Assembly (NCBI GenBank): GCA_009927255.1
Contig: RFNJ01000060.1
Location: forward strand, 1 to 21,647
Direction of reading: 5' to 3'
Source of the DNA: Pseudomonadota bacterium
GTDB lineage: Bacteria > Pseudomonadota > Alphaproteobacteria > UBA2136 > UBA6156
Length of the DNA: 21,647 bases
Shown here: in pieces, positions 6,166-12,932 of the stretch
Numbering within the stretch: the stretch's first letter is position 1
How the letters are laid out: each line of letters starts with the position of its first letter
Notes under the pieces: generated by a model
What the model was told of the DNA's origin: nothing
Database searches by the model: none
Seen by the model: only the letters and a program-made list of their open reading frames with translations
Program-made: the position numbers and the translations under genes

Positions 6166-7914
6166 ATGCTCACCGCCGCCCAAATGCTCCCCCTCAACCA
6201 TCCCGCCAGCGCGCTGGTGGTTGGCCCGCCGGGCAGCGGCAAAACCTTGTTGCTGGTGCACAAAGCCGCCCAACTCACTGCCAAAGGCCAAACCGTCGCC
6301 CTCTCCACCTTCGCCTTTCGCGGCCTAGAATTCCTTCGCCACTTCGCCCAAGGCCACTACCCCCAACTCACCGCCCACGTCGCTACCGGGCTGCTCAAAG
6401 CCGGCACGGTGGTGGAATTGGCCCAGGCCCAACTCGCCACCACCGGCACTGTCAACTTCGCCAGCAACAACCAAGTGCGCGAAATTTTGCGCAGCCTCAT
6501 CCTCACCCAAGGGTTTACCGGCACATTGCCCGAAGCCGAGCACATCATTCGCAACGCCAAAGGCCGCGCCAAAAAAATGCCGGAGAACGACAAACACTAC
6601 CCCCTCCTCACCGCCTACCAAGCCAAGCTCGAAGAATTCGGCCTGCTCGATAGATACGACATCATCCGCAAACACATTCTGGGGATGAAAAACGCCACCG
6701 TCCCCCCCCTCCAAGTCAAACATATTTTGCTCGATAACCTCGAAGACGCCAACGAAATCCAGCTCATCTGGCTGCAAATCCACCAAAACCAAGGCATCCA
6801 GCTCACCCTTGCGGCGAATGACGACACCACCGCCTACGCCCGCGACGGCGCGCTGGGCCCTTTAGCCATCAACCAAGTCGAAGACTGGCCCGACATCACC
6901 CGCTTCAATCTCCCCACCTCATTCCGCACCCCACCCGCCCTCGCACCAGCACTCGGCAAAATCGCCCGCCAACTCCGCACCCGCCACCCCAAGGCGGAAG
7001 AAACCACCAGCACCACCCCCGCCACCCTGCAAGTGGAAAACTTCCCCAACCCCGCCGCCGAGCACGCCTTCCTCGCCACCACCTGCAGCCAGCTGCTCGG
7101 CCAAAACCCCAACCACAGCATCGGGATTATTACGCGGAACGACTTCTCCGCCGCCCTCATCACCCACGCCCTGCGCAAAAAAGGCCTCAACCCCGCCAGC
7201 TTCGCGCGCCTCATCTGGGAAGACCCAACCCCCCAGCTGATGCTCGCCCTGCTCTACGTCCTCCTCAACCAAGCCAACAACGCGCATCTCCAGCTCGCCC
7301 TCCTCGGCTTCGGCATCCCCGCCGCCACGGTGAATGAATGGCTCAACACCGGCCTCACCGCCGAAGACTGGCTCCCCCGCGGCTGCCCACTCCCCCCCAT
7401 CGCGGGCCTCTCACCCACCATCCAGTCCGCCGCCCAACGCGCCAAGCAAAGCTTCAGCGGCGCCTACCAACTCTGGCAAGCCAAAGCACTTGGCCCACGC
7501 GAAATCTTCAAGTCGCTGGTCGCCGAAGCCCTGCCCAACATCCCCGAGGCCGACCACCCCCAAGCGCTCTTGGCTACCGACATGCTCCTCACCCTCAGCG
7601 GCAAACTCACCGAAATCCTCCCGCGCGTGATGATCGAAACCATGCCCAACATGCAAAGCCCCATCACCGTGGCGCCGGTGCGCGAAACCCGCAACATGCA
7701 GTTCAACACCACCATCATGCCCTACGCCGGCGCCAACCTCTGGCCCCACCCGCCCTATACTGTTTTGGGGCCCGACGCCGACCACGAGCGCCGCCTGTTT
7801 CTATTAGCCATCAGCCGCACCGCCGGCAATCTCATCCTCACCCACCACACCCCCCAACCCACGCCTTACCTAGCCGAACTCAAACAAGCCCTCAAACCCA
7901 CTCCCCGCAAGTAA
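6166..7914 (+). CDS. UvrD/Rep-like superfamily 1 helicase with altered catalytic motifs
   Basis: The 582-residue product follows the SF1A (UvrD/Rep/PcrA) plan. Walker A is GPPGSGKT (residues 20-27). Motif II reads LLDNLEDAN (188-196) in place of the usual VDEFQDTN, so the catalytic Glu is Asn191 and the Gln is Glu193. Motif III reads AANDDTTAY (216-224) where GDDDQSIY is typical, losing the Gln. Motif IV-like LPTSFRT follows. Near the C-terminus VRETRNMQF stands where HKAKGLEF is expected, while motif VI HERRLFLLAISR (540-551, Arg551) is well kept. ATP binding is likely, but hydrolysis and unwinding may be reduced or lost. It is shorter than typical UvrD (about 700). I use ATG 6166, not a TTG at 6130. 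A GIY-YIG gene follows one base after the stop, suggesting a shared DNA-processing role. Confidence 0.8.
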   Translation: MLTAAQMLPLNHPASALVVGPPGSGKTLLLVHKAAQLTAKGQTVALSTFAFRGLEFLRHFAQGHYPQLTAHVATGLLKAGTVVELAQAQLATTGTVNFASNNQVREILRSLILTQGFTGTLPEAEHIIRNAKGRAKKMPENDKHYPLLTAYQAKLEEFGLLDRYDIIRKHILGMKNATVPPLQVKHILLDNLEDANEIQLIWLQIHQNQGIQLTLAANDDTTAYARDGALGPLAINQVEDWPDITRFNLPTSFRTPPALAPALGKIARQLRTRHPKAEETTSTTPATLQVENFPNPAAEHAFLATTCSQLLGQNPNHSIGIITRNDFSAALITHALRKKGLNPASFARLIWEDPTPQLMLALLYVLLNQANNAHLQLALLGFGIPAATVNEWLNTGLTAEDWLPRGCPLPPIAGLSPTIQSAAQRAKQSFSGAYQLWQAKALGPREIFKSLVAEALPNIPEADHPQALLATDMLLTLSGKLTEILPRVMIETMPNMQSPITVAPVRETRNMQFNTTIMPYAGANLWPHPPYTVLGPDADHERRLFLLAISRTAGNLILTHHTPQPTPYLAELKQALKPTPRK

Positions 7915-7915
7915 C

Positions 7916-8212
7916 ATGAATAACCGCTACTGGGTCTACCTGCTTGCTAGCGCACCGCGTGGATACTTGTATGTCGGCGTCACCAACAACCTTCCTCGCC
8001 GCTGCTACGAACACCGCGAAAAAATTATCCAAGGCCACACTGCCAAATACAACATAACCCAACTGGTTTACTACCAAGAGTTCACTGAAATCACCGAAGC
8101 AATCCGCCGCGAAAAACAACTCAAACGCTACAGCCGCCAACTCAAATTCCAAATAGTTGAAGAGCATAATCCATCATGGAAAGACCTCAGTAAAACCCTC
8201 CAAGCTCTTTAA
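7916..8212 (+). CDS. Small GIY-YIG nuclease domain protein
   Basis: The 98-residue product is a stand-alone GIY-YIG domain of the widespread UPF0213/URI type. WVYLL (residues 6-10) and YVGVT (19-23) are the two signature strands, NNLPRRCYEH supplies the conserved Arg (28 or 29), and REKQLKRYSR holds the catalytic Glu66. The closing NPSWKDL motif is typical. These proteins are single-strand or structure-dependent endonucleases, or related DNA-binding proteins, with mostly unknown physiological roles. The ATG lies one base after the stop of the helicase-like gene, so translation is probably coupled. No Shine-Dalgarno of its own is clear. Family assignment is secure; the biological function is not. 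Confidence 0.93.
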   Translation: MNNRYWVYLLASAPRGYLYVGVTNNLPRRCYEHREKIIQGHTAKYNITQLVYYQEFTEITEAIRREKQLKRYSRQLKFQIVEEHNPSWKDLSKTLQAL

Positions 8213-8255
8213 CTCTTAAACAACCCTAACCTAAGTCGCTATGTAGCGCGGTGTC

Positions 8256-8321
8256 ACCCCGGGGCATGGCTGGGCCGATTTTGTGCTTACAAAATCGGGG
8301 TGCCCAGCCTGAGCCCGGGGT
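8256..8321. repeat. Large palindromic element, copy B
   Basis: Outer arms ACCCCGGG/CCCGGGGT (8256-8263, 8314-8321), middle arms GGCTGGGC/GCCCAGCC (8268-8275, 8302-8309), and a perfect inner arm CGATTTTGT/ACAAAATCG (8276-8284, 8289-8297) with loop GCTT. The 3'-side bulge GGGT (8298-8301) is identical to copy A, although the arm sequences differ and stay paired. A small palindrome CGCTA/TAGCG lies just upstream (8238-8249). Confidence 0.85.
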
Positions 8322-8368
8322 TATAAATCCCCTGCACAAATCAATAAAGCTAAAAATACCACACCCCC

Positions 8369-8420
8369 TGTCAGCCAACACCCCCCAAGGCTGCCCCACA
8401 AGCTGACACCGGCCCTTTTT
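8369..8420 (+). terminator. Hairpin with T-tract just before the sigma-ParB-like gene
   Basis: TGTCAGC (8369-8375) can pair with GCTGACA (8402-8408) around a 26-base C-rich loop, followed by CCGGCCC and five T (8416-8420). It could end read-through from the GIY-YIG gene or act as an attenuator, because the next start codon is only two bases (8422) or 35 bases (8455) beyond. The long loop makes it a modest candidate. Confidence 0.3.
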
Positions 8421-8421
8421 C

Positions 8422-10848
8422 ATGCAATGGTCAAACCAACAAAAAGAAGCTCCCATGCCCAAAGCCGCGCCCAAAGCCATGCCAAAAGTTAAGTTGCCCG
8501 CCAAGGCCAAAAAGCCCATCAAGCCAGCGGTCAAGCTTGTCACCAAACCAACCTCCAAACTTCAACCCAAACCGCAAACCAAGCCCGAATCCAAACCCAA
8601 CCCCCAACGCGAAACAAAAGGCAAACCCCTCACCGCCACCCAACAAAAAAAAGCCGCCGAACTCAAAGCCACCGACACCGGCTACCAACAAGCTCGCGAA
8701 AACGCGGTAAAATATCTCCACAGCCGCCGCCAAGCCACCTTCAGCATCGCGCGGCACTATCACTTGGATGCCGACGACCTGCACCAAGAAGCCTACGAAA
8801 TCCTCCTTACCTGCCTGCGCGACTTCAACCCGCTGTTTACCAAGTCGGATGGCCAAGTGGTCACCGTCCAATTCAACACTTTCTTCGGCAATCGGCTGGA
8901 AGGCAAGGCGCTGGAAATGCGCAACCGCGACCCCGAATACCAAGCCCGCCAAGCGCACCTCAGCGAAATGTCGGAAGACGAAAAGGCCGAGTTCCGCAAA
9001 GCCCCGCCACTGCTGGTGCAACACCTCGACCAAGAAACCGCCGCCCAAGAACATCTCCGCGCCGAAGCCTCCACCGCCCAACGCGGCCGCCAAACCAATC
9101 TCATGTTGAAAATCGCTCAAGATAGCTTCATCGAACGTAAACTGAACGATCTGATTGCCGCCGAGCGCGACGACAAACGCCGCGCCGCCCTGATGCACGT
9201 CAAAGTCGGCGGCGTCGCCAGCTTCGAAGAAATTGCCTACCACTTCGGCGTTACCGATAGCCGCGCCAGCCAAATCCTCAACGAACTGATGGACGCGTTT
9301 TATGTGCAGCGCCTGCTCGACGGCGATGTCAAAAGCGTCGCCTACGATTTCCGCAAAACGGGATTGAACGAAAAACGCGCCCACCGCCTCCTTGAACAAG
9401 CCGTGCAAGCCGCCCCCGCCCCCCGCGCCCAGCTGATTGTGCAAGAATTCGCGTCCGACTATCCCCACCTACAACAGGCCATCAGCCACGCCACCGCCCA
9501 AGCCGCCAGCCGCGCCGCCAACAACACCCAGCAGGCCGACGCCCAAACCCCCGCACTCCCCGCCCAACTCACGGCGGAAGAGGAAGATCAATTCCCACTC
9601 GCCGCGCTGGAATGGCGCGCGGTCAACACCCTCACGGGGCTGGGCCTGCCCTTCCGCCAGCCTACGGCCCAAGCGCCCGAAGACATGCTGCACATCAAAA
9701 AAATCAGCGCCGACCCCGCCGAAAAATGGCCACCGCTGATGATCACGCCCGAAGGCGCGGTGATCGACGGCGAACGCCGCATCGCCGCCGCGATGGTCAA
9801 GGGGATAGACCGTCTGCTCTGCCAAGTCCGCCGCGCCCCAGATGCCAAACACGCGCAAATCCTCCGCGTCGCGCTGAACAGCCGCACCCGCCCCCTCGAT
9901 AAAATCGAACTCTACTTCGCCATCGCCGCGCTGCTCACCTTAGGGCTACCGCAAGGCAAAATTGCCGACCTCCTCGGCACCAGCCGCCCCAATGTCATTG
10001 TCTACGCCAAGGTGCGCGAAAAGGCCACCGCTGCCCTGCGTCAGTTGTTTGAAGATGGCCTGATCCAAATCACCAATGCCTCCACGGCGGTTGACCTCCC
10101 CGAAAAGGCGCAAAACGACATGGCCGACTTCATCCGCCAACACGGCGCAACGTGGGGCAGGGGGCCACAGTTTACCGAACTCTATGAAGCTGCGGCGGCG
10201 GGTCAAGTCAGCCACCTCGCCCCCCCCGCCAGCACAATGCAACCCAATTCGCTACCAACCACACCCACAACCCACCCCATATCCGCACCGTCCATACCCA
10301 CAAACACCTACCAAACCACTACCAAAAACACACCACATCCATACCAAATCAGCACCACCAATTCCGCCACTTTCGCGGGGTCAAACGGTGGATTAGGTGG
10401 CGGGGCAGGGCAGGGGGGGCAACCGCTGGTGCCATCCGTCGCTAACGCCTTGAAAAAACGCCAAGAAGCGCTCGAAACCGCCCTGCGCGATGCTGAAATC
10501 TGGGCCAAGCAGCGCGAAGCCACCATCGCCAACCAATCCACCCAAATTAACGAATTAAAACAAACGGTTGAAGGGATGAAGGCCGAACTCGAAGCCACCG
10601 AATTGATGTCCCAAGCCGACGAAGCCACCATAGCAAATTATCTCAAAGAAGTCAAGAACTTCCACGCCGCCGAGGAGCGTTTGAATGCCGCCCAAACCCA
10701 CTTAGAGAAGGCCACCACCCAACTCCGCAGCCTCCACCTCACCCACAAACAAACCATTGAACTGACAAATCTTTTAGAAAAAATCGCCACCACCCACACC
10801 GCCCTGCGCCTCACCCTCCTCAAACGCCCCGGCCAAGCTAAATCCTGA
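8422..10848 (+). CDS. Sigma-70-like / ParB-like fusion protein with C-terminal coiled coil
   Basis: The 808-residue protein combines parts not normally found together. Residues 12-75 are a Lys/Pro/Ala-rich basic tail. About 85-170 resembles sigma-70 region 2: LDADDLHQEAYEILL (Asp118, Asp119, Glu123) then FNTFFGNRLEG and MRNRD. About 240-300 resembles region 4, with RRAALMHV and the helix-turn-helix SFEEIAYHFGVTDSRASQI. About 424-470 is ParB N-domain-like (VIDGERRIAAAMVKG), and 480-575 matches the ParB/KorB segment (NSRTRPLDKIE, then the helix-turn-helix GLPQGKIADLLGTSRPNV). A Thr/Pro/Ser linker (595-660) and a long coiled coil (674-800) end it. The CTP-motif ENxQR of ParB reads LNSRT here. 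A start at 8455 is an alternative. It precedes the T4SS genes, so a regulator or DNA-organiser role is inferred. Other ideas: a plasmid-type partition protein, or a phage-derived factor. Confidence 0.75.
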   Translation: MQWSNQQKEAPMPKAAPKAMPKVKLPAKAKKPIKPAVKLVTKPTSKLQPKPQTKPESKPNPQRETKGKPLTATQQKKAAELKATDTGYQQARENAVKYLHSRRQATFSIARHYHLDADDLHQEAYEILLTCLRDFNPLFTKSDGQVVTVQFNTFFGNRLEGKALEMRNRDPEYQARQAHLSEMSEDEKAEFRKAPPLLVQHLDQETAAQEHLRAEASTAQRGRQTNLMLKIAQDSFIERKLNDLIAAERDDKRRAALMHVKVGGVASFEEIAYHFGVTDSRASQILNELMDAFYVQRLLDGDVKSVAYDFRKTGLNEKRAHRLLEQAVQAAPAPRAQLIVQEFASDYPHLQQAISHATAQAASRAANNTQQADAQTPALPAQLTAEEEDQFPLAALEWRAVNTLTGLGLPFRQPTAQAPEDMLHIKKISADPAEKWPPLMITPEGAVIDGERRIAAAMVKGIDRLLCQVRRAPDAKHAQILRVALNSRTRPLDKIELYFAIAALLTLGLPQGKIADLLGTSRPNVIVYAKVREKATAALRQLFEDGLIQITNASTAVDLPEKAQNDMADFIRQHGATWGRGPQFTELYEAAAAGQVSHLAPPASTMQPNSLPTTPTTHPISAPSIPTNTYQTTTKNTPHPYQISTTNSATFAGSNGGLGGGAGQGGQPLVPSVANALKKRQEALETALRDAEIWAKQREATIANQSTQINELKQTVEGMKAELEATELMSQADEATIANYLKEVKNFHAAEERLNAAQTHLEKATTQLRSLHLTHKQTIELTNLLEKIATTHTALRLTLLKRPGQAKS

Positions 10849-10899
10849 GCGATCGATAACCCCTTGCCAAACCAAGGCTTTATCCCCAAAATACTAAGT

Positions 10900-12810
10900 A
10901 TGAATCGCCGCTTTTTCTTTCTGCTCCCAGCCCTCTGCATCGCGGCACTAATGTCAATAGTTACCGTATCTTACGCACAGACAGCTCCTGCCGCCACAGC
11001 CCCCACCACACCAGGTGTTACCGATAGCAGCGCTGGCGGCGGCACTCCATTCTCCGACTACGCCTTTACCAACCCCAACGCCTTCGGCGCTGTCGGCGAA
11101 GGTATCAACCTCCAACCCCTTGAACAAATTCAACCTTTAACTCCCAACACTGGTACCGGCGATACCGAAACTGCCAACCTCCAAGGCTGCGGCGGCGTCG
11201 GCCAAGCCGAATATACCACCAGCGTCTTCAACATGCCCGAAGTCTTCAATAAATTTAAGCGGGATGTCAACACCGACCTTGCAAAACAACTACTTACCTA
11301 CAACTACAGCCTCCCCCAAACCGCCGCGTTATTTGAAACTCTCAATACCTACGGCAACCAACGCTACCAACAATTCCTCCAAGGCTGCAGCCTCGACGAC
11401 CTCAAAAAAGACGCGCGAAAACAATATCTTGATGCCTGTATAAAAAACCTTCCCGAAGCAACTGCCACAACCGGAGCCAGCGCAAATTTAACCCTTACAG
11501 ATGGTGAAAAATACGCCCGCGCCTGGGAAATCTGCACCGCCATGTATGCCGCCCAAGGCCAAACCGATACCGCAGCACTCAATCAAGCCCTCACCAAACG
11601 TACCGATACTAACAAAAAATTCGCCGAACTTATTCGTAGTACTGAGAACGTAAACAAATACTTAACTCCACTTCTCTGCCCCGCCGAAAGCAGCGCATCT
11701 ACCGCCCAAGGCCAGCAAGGCGGAGCAACCAACCCACCGGCCAATAATGCCAACGCCACCTGTTGGGGCATGCTCTTCCTCCCCCAAGTAAGCCTCTGTA
11801 ACGGAAAGGATTTACAAGGCGGCTGCACTGGCGAAAATAAATACGGCGTCAAACCCGCCCCCCTCCCGATGCGCACCTTCTTCGACGCACTCCGCACCAT
11901 TCTTAATCAAGAACTTATCACCAAAGTCGTGAACGACCTTGATAGTCAAATTCGTAAATCAGGTATCAATAATAGCACGCAAATCTACGCCGCCACCCAA
12001 GCCGTCAACGCCCTCCGCCAAACCAGCGGCGCCACAACAGGCGCCACAACCCCACCCGTAGCCGGCTTCAAAGATTTTCAAACCAACTATTTGAACTGTA
12101 AAAACAAAGACGCCATCAATAATCTCAAAGAATATGCGGTTCAAATAAACCAAAATAGCCAACCAGCAGGTAATTTTGTTAACGAAAATGCTACGCCAAT
12201 TACAAATATAACTCTCAAAACTTTCTCCCAAACCGAAATCCAAGCCATCACCGGCATATTTGCCCAAAGCTTAGGTTCTGCTCCCAATATCCAAGTGATG
12301 GACCTCTCCAACCTCACCGAAATCGTCCTCGGCTGCACCATCAACCAAACCATCCCAATGCTCGACCCCGTCATCACCGCCCAACTTTCAACATCTTGCG
12401 ACGCCGCCGACCGCCAAGCCTTCTACGCCATGGCCAGCCACGATGTTGCTCTCGCCAGCACCCGCGATGTCTACCGCTACCTTGCCACCCAGTTAAAACA
12501 AGTCCGTTCGCGCCTCGAGTCCGAACCGCTAAAATCTGCCAGCAGCACAACAGCTGGCACAACGGGCGGTACAGCAGGTGGTGCAACGGCTGGAGCCACA
12601 GCTGAAGACTCCCCCGACAGCCCCGAACTCCGCCGCCGCCTCGCCGCCGCCATCACCAACGTCATGCTCCCTGCAGTGGAATCCCAGCTTGAACGCTTGA
12701 ACGAACTGGAAAAAACCCGCGGCCAATTCGCCAAACGTGTCGAAACCATCTACGCCACCAAACGCGGCTGCGTCTACACCACCGGCCAAGGTAACCAACC
12801 CACTAATTAA
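10900..12810 (+). CDS. Exported Cys-rich protein, possible TraH-like T4SS component
   Basis: The 636-residue product starts with a Sec signal peptide (MNRRFFFLLPALC..., cleavage likely after SYA at residue 26). The mature part holds twelve Cys in an even set, suggesting disulfides in the periplasm. After a Thr/Pro/Gly-rich spacer comes QGCGGVG and an amphipathic stretch ending LQGCSLDD, which recalls the GCGG...SC arrangement of F-type TraH. The similarity is weak and I assign it only tentatively. A short Ala/Gly/Thr-rich low-complexity stretch near residue 550 precedes a C-terminal helical region (LERLNELEKTRGQF) and a last Cys. The ATG at 10900 is preferred over an upstream TTG at 10864 because the signal peptide begins there. 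Place in the operon ahead of traB-like genes supports a conjugation-type T4SS role. TraN- or TraU-like roles are alternatives. Confidence 0.65.
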   Translation: MNRRFFFLLPALCIAALMSIVTVSYAQTAPAATAPTTPGVTDSSAGGGTPFSDYAFTNPNAFGAVGEGINLQPLEQIQPLTPNTGTGDTETANLQGCGGVGQAEYTTSVFNMPEVFNKFKRDVNTDLAKQLLTYNYSLPQTAALFETLNTYGNQRYQQFLQGCSLDDLKKDARKQYLDACIKNLPEATATTGASANLTLTDGEKYARAWEICTAMYAAQGQTDTAALNQALTKRTDTNKKFAELIRSTENVNKYLTPLLCPAESSASTAQGQQGGATNPPANNANATCWGMLFLPQVSLCNGKDLQGGCTGENKYGVKPAPLPMRTFFDALRTILNQELITKVVNDLDSQIRKSGINNSTQIYAATQAVNALRQTSGATTGATTPPVAGFKDFQTNYLNCKNKDAINNLKEYAVQINQNSQPAGNFVNENATPITNITLKTFSQTEIQAITGIFAQSLGSAPNIQVMDLSNLTEIVLGCTINQTIPMLDPVITAQLSTSCDAADRQAFYAMASHDVALASTRDVYRYLATQLKQVRSRLESEPLKSASSTTAGTTGGTAGGATAGATAEDSPDSPELRRRLAAAITNVMLPAVESQLERLNELEKTRGQFAKRVETIYATKRGCVYTTGQGNQPTN

Positions 12811-12932
12811 GCCACCCGCCACCTGATACCCAAACAGGCACCGTTCCTCTCTCGCCACACCTGAAACCAGCTGACAGCCTGCATTACCTTGGGCATTATC
12901 AGCCTAGTCATGTGTAAAAAACAAAACAGATT

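Noticed and set aside
8431..9468. A 345-residue antisense frame over the sigma-ParB-like gene
   Set aside because: Gly/Phe/Ala-rich shadow of a frame with clear domain motifs on the plus strand; no start signals.
10864..10899. TTG start 12 codons before the Cys-rich exported protein
   Set aside because: It would bury the signal peptide behind a polar segment; ATG 10900 begins a normal one.
12811..12932. Promoter upstream of the 713-residue gene
   Set aside because: AT-rich bases near 12890-12920 give no hexamer pair with acceptable spacing; read-through from the upstream gene is at least as likely.
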